A stretch of 64,000 nucleotides of DNA from Cyanobacteria bacterium FACHB-471 (GCA_014695345.1 JACJOC010000065.1:205787-269786), one strand, 5' to 3'; shown: positions 53,728 through 63,183, numbered from the stretch's first letter. Notes: a model not told the origin generated them from the sequence alone. A program made the numbers and translations.

Positions 53728-54515
53728 CGTCCTGCCACCTCAGCCGCTTCTGCCTCTAGCACCCAGTCATAGCCCCTGCTCTCCAGTTCATGAGCCAACT
53801 CCTTCGTGCCTGTGGTGACAATTCTGCCGCCTTCCATCACATGTACAAAGTCAGGCTCAATGTAGTTGAGCAAGCGCTGATAGTGAGTAATCAAAATCGT
53901 TGCATTATCTGGCTTAGCAAGCTGGTTTACTCCATTGGCGACAATCTTTAGTGCGTCAATGTCTAAACCAGAATCAGTCTCATCCAGAATCGCTAGTTTT
54001 GGCTCTAGCATTGCCATTTGCAAGATCTCATTACGCTTTTTCTCACCACCCGAAAAGCCCTCATTGACGCTGCGGCCAAGGAAGCTGGGGTTCATCTTGA
54101 CAACTTCTAACCGCTCTCGCACCAACTCATCAAAGTCAAATGCATCCAGTTCTTCTAAACCTTGATGCTTGCGACGAGAATTGTAAGCAACTCGGAGAAA
54201 GTCCAAATTACTCACACCAGGAATTTCTAACGGATACTGAAATGCTAGGAAAACGCCCGATCGCGCTCGATCTTCTGGCTCCAACTCCAGCAAATTCTCG
54301 CCCTGAAACAGGATTTCTCCACCCGTCACGTCATAGCTCGGATGCCCTGCCAACACTTTAGAAAACGTACTTTTGCCGGAACCGTTCGGACCCATGATGG
54401 CGTGGATTTCTCCTGCCTTGACTTCCAAATTCAGCCCTTTCAAAATCTGATTGCCATCTACTTCAGCCGTCAGATCTCGCACTGAAAGAATCACTTCACT
54501 GTTTTCAATAATCAC
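53724..54515 (-). CDS. sufC: Fe-S assembly ATPase SufC
   Basis: The 263-residue ABC-type ATPase has Walker [18 protein letters not shown], the SufC-type Q-loop ([20 protein letters not shown]), the signature [20 protein letters not shown] and Walker [14 protein letters not shown]. It powers the SufBCD scaffold. It overlaps sufD by 4 bp. It is separated from sufB by two unrelated genes, which is unusual because sufB and sufC are normally adjacent. Confidence 0.97.
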   Translation of the reverse strand: MIIENSEVILSVRDLTAEVDGNQILKGLNLEVKAGEIHAIMGPNGSGKSTFSKVLAGHPSYDVTGGEILFQGENLLELEPEDRARSGVFLAFQYPLEIPGVSNLDFLRVAYNSRRKHQGLEELDAFDFDELVRERLEVVKMNPSFLGRSVNEGFSGGEKKRNEILQMAMLEPKLAILDETDSGLDIDALKIVANGVNQLAKPDNATILITHYQRLLNYIEPDFVHVMEGGRIVTTGTKELAHELESRGYDWVLEAEAAEVAGR

Positions 54516-54583
54516 GCTAAAAACCCCTCATCGACTGCCATTCGTTCAACTAAGTAAATTCAATAAATCTATGACTAGCTCAC

Positions 54584-55204
54584 CTATAGCTGACTAATCC
54601 GCTTCAAAATTCTGAATACGTCATAGAGTCCATTTGTTCGATTTAGAATGCCGAATTGATCGGAAGTTGCGTATTGAGGCACTTCTCCTTGCACCAGCTT
54701 GACGAACGTAAATGTACTGCCAGTTGCAATTAAACCAAATCCTGGTTTGTCTGGATTGGGGTTAGCTAACATGTAAGCTAAAAGCTGCGCCAAACCTGCG
54801 TCTGTGGAGAAGGAAAACTCCTTTGACTCGATCGCCATTAGCCAAAACTGCTCTTTCAGCAGCAAGATATCGATCTGCCCACGAACAATTACGCCTTCAT
54901 CTTCAGCTTGAATTTCAACTGACTTCTCAGCTTTGATGTGAAAAGGCGGAAGATAAAAATCTGCCAGAAACAATAGCGGACCCAGGACAGAAATTTGAAC
55001 TGCTTTTTCCAAAACAGGTGGATAGTTTAGCAAGTTCAAATAACCTGCTTTCACCTTGTCTAGAAACTGCCTTTCAACATCTGTAATTTCGGGTAATCCT
55101 ACTTGCCATTCCCTAAAGAACTGCTCATCTTGAGCTAACTCCAACTTGAAGTGATCAATCAGGTGACGCAGATCAATTGTTCTTGCTTGTAAGGTCTGAA
55201 CCAT
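54584..55204 (-). CDS. Type I restriction enzyme R-like nuclease-domain protein, inserted in the suf run
   Basis: The 206-residue protein has a PD-(D/E)xK-like core: VIVRGQIDILLLKEQFWLMA followed by IESKEFSFS, with Asp and Glu-x-Lys in the right order. This resembles the N-terminal nuclease domain of HsdR-like and DUF-type proteins that are common in cyanobacteria. No helicase or specificity subunit is attached or nearby, so a complete restriction system is not present. Its ATG lies 9 bp after the retropepsin frame and its stop 68 bp before the sufC start. The pair lies between sufB and sufC. Confidence 0.7.
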   Translation of the reverse strand: MVQTLQARTIDLRHLIDHFKLELAQDEQFFREWQVGLPEITDVERQFLDKVKAGYLNLLNYPPVLEKAVQISVLGPLLFLADFYLPPFHIKAEKSVEIQAEDEGVIVRGQIDILLLKEQFWLMAIESKEFSFSTDAGLAQLLAYMLANPNPDKPGFGLIATGSTFTFVKLVQGEVPQYATSDQFGILNRTNGLYDVFRILKRISQL

Positions 55205-55213
55205 CTTGCCAAC

Positions 55214-55633
55214 TCACTTCAGAAACTTTCGGGCAATGTCGGGACTTTTAGGATTGACAATCAGCACTTCTCGTTTTGGGTCAACTAATACATCCAAATC
55301 TTGCATCGGGTGCGCTCCAAGTAAGACATCTGGTGAGTTCGGTACTACAATCGCGTACTCAACTGTCTTTCGATTCTCAAACCTGAGTTCTACTGGCCCA
55401 ACTACATCAAACTGAGCCACAGAGCCATCCGCTAACTCTGCCTGCTGCTCATCAACTTTTGGTAGATCCAAATAGTCTCTAATGGCTGGAGTGATTGACA
55501 GCATCGAGGCACCACTATCTACTAAAGCTCTGACGATTATCCGTCTAACTCAGTTCTCTGGGATGTAACCCTCACGAAAAAGAGCCAGATCATCCCCACG
55601 AGTCAATTCAATTTCAGCGTAAGTGATGCCCAT
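55214..55633 (-). pseudogene. Retropepsin-like aspartic protease gene interrupted by an in-frame TGA
   Basis: The frame opens at an ATG at 55633 (MGITYAEIELTRGDDLALFR, then EGYIPEN) and meets a TGA at about 55550-55552. It then continues in the same frame with VRRIIVRALVDSGASMLSIT, ending in SPDIARKFLK. ALVDSGAS is the aspartic-protease active site (DSG/DTG), so the stop falls before the catalytic residue. The full length would be about 139 residues, as in clan AA proteins of cyanobacteria. An ORF starting at the later ATG (55504) lacks the active site. The gene begins 15 bp past the sufB stop. Confidence 0.8.
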
Positions 55634-55648
55634 TGTTGCTGATCTCAC

Positions 55649-57085
55649 TTAGCCAACGCTGCCTTCTAGTTTCAGGCTTAATAGGCGATCGGCTTCGACG
55701 GCAAACTCCATTGGCAACTGGTTAAACACATCCTTACAGAAGCCGCTGATCATCATTGAGATTGCGTCTTCCAAAGAGATGCCCCGTTGAGAGAAGTAGA
55801 AGAGCTGGTCTTCTCCAATCTTGGAGGTAGAGGCTTCGTGTTCTACTTTGGCGGTGTTGTTTTGCACCTGAATATAAGGGAAGGTGTTTGCTCCAGCAGT
55901 ATCGCCAATCAGCATGGAGTCGCACTGAGAATAGTTGCGAGCGCCTTCGGCTTTAGGTCCAATTTTGACCAGACCCCGGTAGCTATTTTGCGATCGCCCT
56001 GCCGAGATTCCCTTCGAGACAATCGTGCTGCGGGTATTCTTGCCGATATGCACCATCTTGGTGCCCGTATCTGCCTGCTGCATATTATTAGTGAGTGCAA
56101 CAGAATAGAACTCACCGACTGAGTTATCCCCTACCAGCACACAGCTTGGATACTTCCAGGTGATTGCAGATCCGGTTTCTACCTGTGTCCAGGAAATCTT
56201 GGAGTTTACGCCCTGGCACAAACCGCGCTTGGTGACAAAGTTATAAATGCCGCCTTTGCCGTTTTCATCGCCAGCAAACCAGTTTTGCACAGTGGAATAT
56301 TTGATTTCGGCATTATCCAATGCCACCAATTCCACTACAGCCGCGTGAAGCTGGTTGGTGTCAAACATGGGAGCCGTACAGCCCTCCAGGTAGCTCACCG
56401 AACTGCCTTCTTCGGCAACGATCAGCGTCCGCTCAAACTGTCCCGAATCACCATTGTTGATTCGGAAGTAGGTGGACAACTCCATCGGACATTTGGTGTT
56501 CTTGGGAATGTAGACAAAAGAGCCATCGCTAAACACGGCTGAATTCAACGCTGCGTAATAGTTATCGCCTACAGGAACCACACTGCCCAGGTACTTCTTC
56601 ACCAGGTCGGGATGGTGCTGGAGCGCCTCTGAGATCGAGCAAAAAATCACGCCCTCTTCAGCCAACTTTTCCTTAAACGTGGTAGCGACAGAAACGCTGT
56701 CAAAAATTGCGTCAACTGCCACGTTCGACAACCGCTTTTGCTCAGATAGGGGAATGCCCAGCTTCTCAAAGGTTTCCAACAGCGTCGGGTCAACCTCATC
56801 CAGGCTGCTCAGCTTGTCTTTCTTCTTGGGTGCTGAGTAGTAAACAATATTTTGGTAGTCAATGGGTGGATATTTCACCTGAGGCCAGGTTGGCTCAGTC
56901 ATCTTAAGCCACTGACGATAAGCTTTTAGGCGAAACTCCAGCATGAACTCTGGCTCTTGCTTTTTCGCTGAAATCAGACGAATCACATCTTCGCTTAGCC
57001 CACGTGGAATCGACTCCGACTCAATATCCGTGACGAAGCCGTACTTGTAAGGCTGGTTAACTAAGGATCTAACCGTTGCAGTCAT
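55649..57085 (-). CDS. sufB: Fe-S scaffold subunit SufB
   Basis: The 478-residue protein is a typical Suf[21 protein letters not shown] at the N-terminus, [40 protein letters not shown], and the C-terminal [20 protein letters not shown] with [16 protein letters not shown], ending in ALEGSV-like residues. It receives persulfide sulfur and forms Fe-S clusters with SufC and SufD. It lies 26 bp after ftrC in the same transcript. Confidence 0.98.
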   Translation of the reverse strand: MTATVRSLVNQPYKYGFVTDIESESIPRGLSEDVIRLISAKKQEPEFMLEFRLKAYRQWLKMTEPTWPQVKYPPIDYQNIVYYSAPKKKDKLSSLDEVDPTLLETFEKLGIPLSEQKRLSNVAVDAIFDSVSVATTFKEKLAEEGVIFCSISEALQHHPDLVKKYLGSVVPVGDNYYAALNSAVFSDGSFVYIPKNTKCPMELSTYFRINNGDSGQFERTLIVAEEGSSVSYLEGCTAPMFDTNQLHAAVVELVALDNAEIKYSTVQNWFAGDENGKGGIYNFVTKRGLCQGVNSKISWTQVETGSAITWKYPSCVLVGDNSVGEFYSVALTNNMQQADTGTKMVHIGKNTRSTIVSKGISAGRSQNSYRGLVKIGPKAEGARNYSQCDSMLIGDTAGANTFPYIQVQNNTAKVEHEASTSKIGEDQLFYFSQRGISLEDAISMMISGFCKDVFNQLPMEFAVEADRLLSLKLEGSVG

Positions 57086-57111
57086 CGGGGGTGTTCTCTC
57101 TCAACAAACAA

Positions 57112-57474
57112 TTAGTATTGGCTAGTCGTAGCCCGGATTTCCTCAAAGGTGATTTCTTGCTGGTCGCCCGCGAAATCGTTATCCGGGGTTAGGAATAACA
57201 TGCAGTGGCACTCTTTGCGCTCTCGCATAGGCACACAGGGACAATTCCAATAGGCGGCAGCGGCTTCTGCCTCTTTATCTTCGTAGTGACGGCACGGACA
57301 GAGGGGCGCACCCAGGTCATCTTTATGCTTGGCTAGCCCTTCGATTACAACGGCAGTCACACCCAGATCGGCGCAGAAGTAGGTGCCAGTCCGCTTGGCG
57401 TAGGTTTCGGAAAAGTGCCGCATCGCTTCGAGGCTCTTTTCGGTGGCTTGGGTAGGTTTCTCAGATGGATTCAT
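57112..57474 (-). CDS. ftrC: Ferredoxin-thioredoxin reductase catalytic chain
   Basis: The 120-residue protein has the FTR catalytic-subunit cysteines: TYFCADLGV, PLCPCRHYEDKE, YWNCPCVPMRERKECHC. These form the [4Fe-4S] cluster and redox-active disulfide that transfer electrons from ferredoxin to thioredoxin for light regulation of metabolism. It is the first gene after the SufR operators, so it should be co-regulated with sufB. The length is usual. The variable chain gene is not in the window. Confidence 0.95.
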   Translation of the reverse strand: MNPSEKPTQATEKSLEAMRHFSETYAKRTGTYFCADLGVTAVVIEGLAKHKDDLGAPLCPCRHYEDKEAEAAAAYWNCPCVPMRERKECHCMLFLTPDNDFAGDQQEITFEEIRATTSQY

Positions 57475-57516
57475 TTGATAAAGCGACAGGTCAGCCGAAT
57501 AATTCTATAATTAAAA

Positions 57517-57530
57517 CAACATTTTTGTTG
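57517..57530. promoter_or_regulatory. SufR operator, site 1 (CAAC-N6-GTTG)
   Basis: CAACATTTTTGTTG is a perfect CAAC-N6-GTTG inverted repeat, 43 bp upstream of the ftrC start. This matches the sites described for Synechocystis SufR in the sufR-sufB intergenic region. The presence of two copies between sufR and ftrC/sufB supports function. Confidence 0.85.
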
Positions 57531-57556
57531 CTTAACTTTATTGTAGGGTACTTTAG

Positions 57557-57570
57557 CAACATCAAAGTTG
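57557..57570. promoter_or_regulatory. SufR operator, site 2 (CAAC-N6-GTTG)
   Basis: CAACATCAAAGTTG is the second CAAC-N6-GTTG repeat, 56 bp before the sufR ATG at 57626 and 40 bp (start to start) from site 1. It should serve autoregulation of sufR and repression of the ftrC-suf operon when Fe-S clusters are sufficient. Confidence 0.85.
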
Positions 57571-57625
57571 TCAAAGTCTATTTTAGGCTTTAATTAATTT
57601 GTCTCAGCACTCCGTTAGGAAGACG

Positions 57626-58276
57626 ATGGCAACCACGCAGGAACCTTCCACTAAACAAGACATCCTGAACTATCTGCTAAAGCAAAGTCAGGCTAGCGCT
57701 CAGGAATTGGCTGGCGCGCTCAACGTCAGTCCACAAGCGATTCGCCGTCACTTAAAGGATTTAGAGTCCGATGGCTTAATTGAGCATGAGGCGATCCAGG
57801 CGAGTATGGGTCGTCCTAATTTTGTTTATCACTTGAGTCGGGAAGGGCGCGATCGCCTGCCTGACCGCTACGACGAATTTGCCCTCTCCCTGCTCAACAC
57901 CCTGGCAGAAACCGTTGGACACGACCAGGTCGGCACCATTCTACGCAAACAGTGGGAGCGCAAAGCTGAGGAATATCGAGAGCGATTGGGGACAGGCTCG
58001 ATCGCCGAACGGGTTGCGAACCTGGTCAAGCTGCGTCAAGCAGAAGGCTATATGGCAGAGTGGTATGCCGTTGACGATTCAGAGAGTGCTGCTAATTCTA
58101 AATTCATCGTCACTGAATATAACTGTGCAATTTCTCATATTGCCGAGTCCTTCCCCAGCGTGTGTGGGCATGAGCTAGAAATGTTTGCAGCGGCATTGCA
58201 AGATTGCATCGTTGAGCGGACTCACTGGTTGGTCAATGGTGAGCATCGCTGTGGTTATTTGATTCAGGGAAAATAG
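57626..58276 (+). CDS. sufR: Fe-S cluster biogenesis repressor SufR
   Basis: From the ATG at 57626 (preceded by TAGGA) the product is 216 residues. An N-terminal DeoR-like winged helix (SAQELAGALNVSPQAIRRHL) is followed by a helical region and a C-terminal [4Fe-4S] ligand array: Cys-x12-Cys-x13-Cys-x14-Cys in EYNCAIS ... VCGHEL ... DCIVER ... RCGYLI. Holo-SufR represses suf genes and itself, and loss of the cluster derepresses. The open frame continues 9 codons upstream to 57599 but the RBS and conservation favour 57626. Confidence 0.95.
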   Translation: MATTQEPSTKQDILNYLLKQSQASAQELAGALNVSPQAIRRHLKDLESDGLIEHEAIQASMGRPNFVYHLSREGRDRLPDRYDEFALSLLNTLAETVGHDQVGTILRKQWERKAEEYRERLGTGSIAERVANLVKLRQAEGYMAEWYAVDDSESAANSKFIVTEYNCAISHIAESFPSVCGHELEMFAAALQDCIVERTHWLVNGEHRCGYLIQGK

Positions 58277-58280
58277 CAGT

Positions 58281-58697
58281 ATGAATGATTCGCCAGAACC
58301 AATGCAGTTCTTAACGCCAGAGGAGTCGGCTGAGGTCGATCAGGCATTGCTGACTTCCCGGGACAAGTTTTTGACGCGGGTGGCCATCTATTCACTGCGA
58401 TCGCTCAAACAGCTTTCTCAACAAACTGGGCTAGCGGTTGAAAACATCACAGCTCAACAAATTGCCGACTGGGTTGAAAACGATGAGAGCCTGCGGCGAG
58501 AAGCAGCCGCAAATGAGTCCTTTGGACAGTTTTTTACGCAACTGGTGTTGTCCTCACTCAAACCGTTACGTCAAGTTGCAGAGAGTGAGGGAAAGGCGAT
58601 CGCCGAGCTCACACCCTCTCAGGTCATTGCCTGGTTTGAGCAAGAAGCAAAAGCCAAAGTTGGACAGGAGCTAAACTCACAACAACCAGACGGTTAG
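58281..58697 (+). CDS. Hypothetical protein cotranscribed with sufR
   Basis: The 138-residue acidic protein contains two alike halves: LTSRDKFLTRVAIYSLRSLK, ITAQQIADWVEN, then FFTQLVLSSLKPLRQVAESE and LTPSQVIAWFEQE. The repeated pattern LxSLKxLxQ...TxxQxxxWxE suggests an internal duplication of a helical unit. It starts 4 bp after the sufR stop, so translational coupling is likely. I do not recognise a named family. Its position suggests a link to Fe-S homeostasis, which is inference. Confidence 0.72.
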   Translation: MNDSPEPMQFLTPEESAEVDQALLTSRDKFLTRVAIYSLRSLKQLSQQTGLAVENITAQQIADWVENDESLRREAAANESFGQFFTQLVLSSLKPLRQVAESEGKAIAELTPSQVIAWFEQEAKAKVGQELNSQQPDG

Positions 58698-58752
58698 AAG
58701 CTGCATTAGCTCAATAACCAATCACCAAAAACCAGTAACCAAAAACTAATGA

Positions 58753-61700
58753 TTAACGATCAGTAACCAATGCCACAATTGCTCCCACCAAAACACCTGG
58801 TTCAACAGGTTTAGCGATGTGCTGGTCAAACCCAGCTGAGCGAGCAAGCTGCTGATCTTGTTCGCTGGCGTGGGCGGTGAGCGCGATCGCCGGAAGCTGT
58901 CCGCCCTGAGCTGGGGCTAAAGTTCTGACCTGGCGGATCAGCTCATATCCATCCACATTCGCCATACCGATGTCGCTGAGTAACAGATCTGGCTGAACGG
59001 CGGCGATCGCATCTAGAGCGGCCCGGGCGGAGGCAACTGCAAACACCGTTGCACCGTATTTTTCCAGCATGAAGGTCAGAAATTCGCGGGTATCTGCTTC
59101 GTCATCCACCACCAAAATTTTTAGGTTTTGCAAACTGGGGAATGGCTCAGACCGTTTAATGGGCGATCGGATTTCTGGGGCAGAAGCCATCAATGGAATT
59201 CGCACAGTAAACGTTGCCCCTTGCTCTTCCCCAGGGCTGGCTGCGGTGACGGTGCCACCGTGCAATTCAACCAGGTGCCGCACAATCGCCAATCCGATGC
59301 CCAGTCCGCCGTGCCGCCGGGTGATGGAGCCGTCCGCCTGCCGAAAATAGTCAAAAATGTAGGGCAAGAAATCAGCGCGGATGCCCTTGCCCGTGTCGCT
59401 TATCTGAATTTGAGCATGAGCGTCACTGCACCCCAGTCGAATCGTCACCCGTCCACCTTCAGCCGTGAACTTAATTGCATTGGACAGCAAATTCCAAATG
59501 ACCTGCTGAAGCCGATTTGCGTCGCCTATCACCCAATATTGGGAAGGTTGAATGTTGAGTTTTGAGTTTTGAGTTTTGAGGGAATCCAGCATTTCATCCG
59601 CCGGATGACTCGCCGTGGACTCCAATCCAAAATCTGTAATCCAAAACCTAAAATCGATCGATTTTGCATCGGCTGCAAGCTGCATCGTTTCCATAGCTGC
59701 CTCAATCACAGGCACTAGGTTCACTGGAGAAACATCAAGGCTGAGTTTGCCGCGCAAAATTCGAGAAATGTCTAGCAAATCTTCGATCAGCTGCGTTTGC
59801 AGATTGGCGTTGCGTTCAATCGTTTCAACTGCACGGGCCACGGTAGAGGGATCGAGGTGACGGGTTCGCAGCAGTTTTGCCCAGCCTAAAATCGGGTTAA
59901 GGGGCGATCGCAATTCATGGGAAAGAATCGCCAAAAACTCATCCTTGGCACGGTTTGCCGCCTCTGCCTCTGCCCGCGCTGCCTGCTCGCGCGCCAGCAG
60001 TTCCTCCCGTTCTACCTCCGCCTGCTTGAGTGCGTGAATGTCAGTAGCAGAGCCAATCCACCGGATCAGTTTACCTGCATTGTCTTTGAGCGGCACTGCT
60101 CGACCCATAAACCAGCGATATTCACCATCGTGTCGTTGTAGCCGCAGTTCTACCTCAAATGGCTCTTTGGACTGTTTGGCTTGCCTCCACCGTCGTCGAT
60201 GGGCACGAAGATCATCTGGGTGAATCAGTTGCGCCACAGCACCCGATTGATTGAGTTGATCCAGTCGGGTGCCTGTGTAGTCAACCCAGCGCAAGTTAAC
60301 ATAATCGACCTGCTCATTTGCACCAGCAGACCAGACAAAATCAGGCACTGCCTCTCCTAACGTGCGGTAGAGCAATTCACTTGCCTGAAGCGCCTCTTCT
60401 GCCCATTTGCGTTCGCTGATGTCTTCGACAATTCCGGCAATGCGATACAGGTGTCCCTGAGGGTCGTAGATCGGAAAGATTCGTTTATGTACCCAGCGAG
60501 TTTCGCCATTTGGTTGGACAACGCGAAACTGTTCGTCAAACTCGGCTCGCGCAAACCCCATCAGTGCTGCTCGAATCCGCGCCTGGTCGTCAGGATGAAT
60601 GGCATCAAGCCAGCCCTGAGGATTTGCGTAAAGCTGCTGAGGCGATCGCCCCCAAACCTTCTCATAGGCAGGGCTGACGTAAATTACTTGTCCTGGGGAA
60701 ACATCGTTGAATTCCTCGTAAATAAAGAAGACAACATCAATGTTTTCAGCCAGTTGCCGGAATCGTTCCTCACTTTCTCGCAGAATTTGTTCTGCCTGTT
60801 TCCGTTCAGTAATATTTGTCGCGGCTCCGGTCAGCCCTACTACATTCCCCCCTGGACTGCGGAGGGGCTCCAACGCCACATCATAAGTCGTGATTTGCCC
60901 GTTGATTTCTATCTCTACCTCGGTACGTGCCCGGATTCCTTGCTCAATTACCGATCGCTTAATTGCTGTAACCCGCTCTGCAGTTTCTAACGGCAAAATC
61001 TCTCGATCGGTTTTACCCAGAATGAACTCGGCCGCCATATCCGGGTGAGGATTATAGATCCAGTTGTGACGCAGCTCTAAATCTTGGGAAAAAACAATAA
61101 TCGAGCTTCCCTGAAGCGCCACCCGAAAACGTTCTTCACTTTTACGCAGCGCCTCTTGAGTCTGTTTGCGATCGGTAACATTTTTGAAATACAGCGAAAA
61201 TCCATTGTTTGAAGGATAGCCCCGAACGCTAAACCAGGCGTTAAAAGGTGGGTAGTAGCCTTCATCCTCAACGGTAATTCCCTCTGACATGGCTTGCTTG
61301 CAAAGCCGACCAAAGTTAGTGTGTTCCAAGTCTGGAAACTCTGCCCAGACATTTTTGCCTAATAGTGCTTCACGAGTGCAGCCGAGATTTCGCGCTCCCT
61401 CCGCATTGATGTAGGTAAACCGCCACTCTCGATCGACTGCAACAAACCCGTCCGTAATGCTTTCAAGAATTTGAGAGACTTGCTCTCTGGCACTTTCTGC
61501 CTCCGAGCGAGCGGCTTGTTCTCGCCTGAGCAACTCATCCTTCTCTAAATTAGAGTTTTCTAAACAGGCGTTTGCTTCAGAGAGGGAATGATTGAGTCGA
61601 ATCAACTGCTCGGACATCTGCGCTCGGGCTTCATATTCGCTCAGACGCACCCGCTCAACTGCCAACGCTACTTGACTGGCAGCTCGTTCGGTGATGGCCG

Positions 61701-62640
61701 TGCCTACCAGTAAACCTACCGCACACTGTACGAGCAGACTCAGCGTGTGAACACTCAACACCTCTTCAGGAATCGGAAACTGGTCTAGCGCGAAGGCATC
61801 CCCGTAGCTCAGCAAATAAGACAGGAATGTCACCAGTACACAGAAGCTGGAGGTGAGAATTCCACCTGTTGCCCCAAATCGAGTTGCTGCCCACACGATT
61901 GGCACAAAACTGAGAAACGAAAATTGCTGAAACACCAAAACCGCTTCACCCGTTTTCCAAACGGTCAGTAAAGCTGTACTGATCAGCACAGCGAGAATCG
62001 GAAGAGCTTCTAGCCAAAAACTCCGATAACGGGGAAGCTGCAAGAGGTGTACGGGTTCAGATGAGTTGGCAGACGAAAGCAATCCCCGTTGCTGCAATAG
62101 AGGAGTTAATAAAAGCAGCAAGGCGGGGGTAACCGAGAAAGCCCCCAGTGCGTTACCTAGCCACCACAACACAATGCCCTGGGAGAAGCTAGTTTCTGGC
62201 AATCTCTGCAATGTGCCTAAAAGTAAGCTACTGAGTAGGGCTGTAAGAATGCAAGCTGAAAGCGGCACGCTGAGAATGAAGGCAGCTGCATCTTTGAGTC
62301 GTTTAAGCGTAAGCGAACCTTGCCAAGCGTAGCGATAAAGCATCCAGGCAACCAGCGGCTCAACTGCATCTGCGGCTCCAACTAAGCTGCTCCAGCCTGT
62401 GTGTCCCCACAGCGGCGCAACCATAATGCCGGCTGCACCTGCCAGAATTGCACCAATCGGGCCAAACCAAAAAGTGAGAGCGATCGCCACTCCCGATGGC
62501 ACAAACCACAGAGAAAGCGAGGGCTGAACCCGATAAACCAACGCGATCCAGTGAGCCGCAAACAACGCCAAAATCCCTACTAAAACTACAATCCACCAGC
62601 GGTGCTGATTCGCAGGAGCGGTATTTGGAGAAGAAAGCAT
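58753..62640 (-). CDS. MASE1 multi-PAS hybrid histidine kinase
   Basis: The 1295-residue protein has an N-terminal MASE1-type membrane sensor (about 1-320, several helices: SLWFVPSGVAIALTFWFGPI, WWLGNALGAF). It is followed by a coiled segment and four PAS domains (about 390-505, 515-630, 645-760, 765-885). Then come HisKA with ILSHELRSPLNPILGWAKLL (His908), HATPase_c with DTGKGIRADF and HGGLGIGLAI, and a C-terminal receiver with LLLSDIGMANVDGYELI (Asp near 1217). Inside the HATPase, about residues 985-1030 form an insertion with low-complexity residues (SLKTQNSKLNIQPS), not part of the usual fold. Signal and output are unknown. Confidence 0.9.
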   Translation of the reverse strand: MLSSPNTAPANQHRWWIVVLVGILALFAAHWIALVYRVQPSLSLWFVPSGVAIALTFWFGPIGAILAGAAGIMVAPLWGHTGWSSLVGAADAVEPLVAWMLYRYAWQGSLTLKRLKDAAAFILSVPLSACILTALLSSLLLGTLQRLPETSFSQGIVLWWLGNALGAFSVTPALLLLLTPLLQQRGLLSSANSSEPVHLLQLPRYRSFWLEALPILAVLISTALLTVWKTGEAVLVFQQFSFLSFVPIVWAATRFGATGGILTSSFCVLVTFLSYLLSYGDAFALDQFPIPEEVLSVHTLSLLVQCAVGLLVGTAITERAASQVALAVERVRLSEYEARAQMSEQLIRLNHSLSEANACLENSNLEKDELLRREQAARSEAESAREQVSQILESITDGFVAVDREWRFTYINAEGARNLGCTREALLGKNVWAEFPDLEHTNFGRLCKQAMSEGITVEDEGYYPPFNAWFSVRGYPSNNGFSLYFKNVTDRKQTQEALRKSEERFRVALQGSSIIVFSQDLELRHNWIYNPHPDMAAEFILGKTDREILPLETAERVTAIKRSVIEQGIRARTEVEIEINGQITTYDVALEPLRSPGGNVVGLTGAATNITERKQAEQILRESEERFRQLAENIDVVFFIYEEFNDVSPGQVIYVSPAYEKVWGRSPQQLYANPQGWLDAIHPDDQARIRAALMGFARAEFDEQFRVVQPNGETRWVHKRIFPIYDPQGHLYRIAGIVEDISERKWAEEALQASELLYRTLGEAVPDFVWSAGANEQVDYVNLRWVDYTGTRLDQLNQSGAVAQLIHPDDLRAHRRRWRQAKQSKEPFEVELRLQRHDGEYRWFMGRAVPLKDNAGKLIRWIGSATDIHALKQAEVEREELLAREQAARAEAEAANRAKDEFLAILSHELRSPLNPILGWAKLLRTRHLDPSTVARAVETIERNANLQTQLIEDLLDISRILRGKLSLDVSPVNLVPVIEAAMETMQLAADAKSIDFRFWITDFGLESTASHPADEMLDSLKTQNSKLNIQPSQYWVIGDANRLQQVIWNLLSNAIKFTAEGGRVTIRLGCSDAHAQIQISDTGKGIRADFLPYIFDYFRQADGSITRRHGGLGIGLAIVRHLVELHGGTVTAASPGEEQGATFTVRIPLMASAPEIRSPIKRSEPFPSLQNLKILVVDDEADTREFLTFMLEKYGATVFAVASARAALDAIAAVQPDLLLSDIGMANVDGYELIRQVRTLAPAQGGQLPAIALTAHASEQDQQLARSAGFDQHIAKPVEPGVLVGAIVALVTDR

Positions 62641-63183
62641 AGGATTCCAAGGGGCGCGACTGCTGAGCTAGATTTATTTGGCGATGTTCCGACACAAAGT
62701 CGTCAGCGCCTCGCTACCTCTAGCGATCGCGCCGACCTGTGCATAAAGATATATTCCGATGCAAATCGAAAAAAATCTTCCCCACTAGGAAACAATCCGA
62801 TATGTAGATTAGACAAACTTATCGGTTGGATAATATAGAACGCGATGCTAAAACAAGGTGATAGTGAGTGATGGTGAGAGGGTGGGAAGAGCACCTCTAA
62901 CCCCTTACCTTTAACAGGTGATGTGTTTGGATATTGGTTTGATTTTGGGGATGATCAGTGGCAACAAATCAATGTTGTTTCAATTACTGAGAAGGCTGGC
63001 AAAGGCAAATATCCTAAAATTACTCAACGAGTAGGAGCCCGTCCTCCCCCAATATGTAAACTTTAACTAACGCATGGCACGACTGCATCTAAGGACTGAC
63101 AGAGCCTGTAGTTCTTGACGAGTACGGGCGATCGCCTTCCGCTAAACTGAGATATACATATACGGATAAAATAACCTGCGCTT
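62641..63183. other. Intergenic region, 543 bp, with gene remnant
   Basis: Holds the MASE1 kinase promoter region, purine-rich low-complexity sequence (about 62850-62895), a truncated gene remnant (62908-63066), and the start region of the Uma2 gene. No intact gene is supported. Confidence 0.55.
62908..63066 (+). pseudogene. Remnant of a pRiA4b ORF-3/IS1096 TnpR-like gene
   Basis: A frame ending in TAA at 63064-63066 reads PLTGDVFGYWFDFGDDQWQQ, then INVVSITEKAGKGKYPKITQ and RVGARPPP. This is the C-terminal pattern (GDVFGYxFDFGDxWxHxIxVxxI, GKYPKxTxRxGxxPPQY) of the pRiA4b ORF-3-like or IS1096 passenger (TnpR) family. No start codon or N-terminal half is present, so it is a 52-codon fragment, probably left by deletion of a mobile-linked gene. 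Confidence 0.6.

Noticed and set aside
54584..55633. A restriction-modification or toxin-antitoxin system inside suf
   Set aside because: There is no methyltransferase, helicase or antitoxin partner; only a nuclease-like gene and a broken protease gene.
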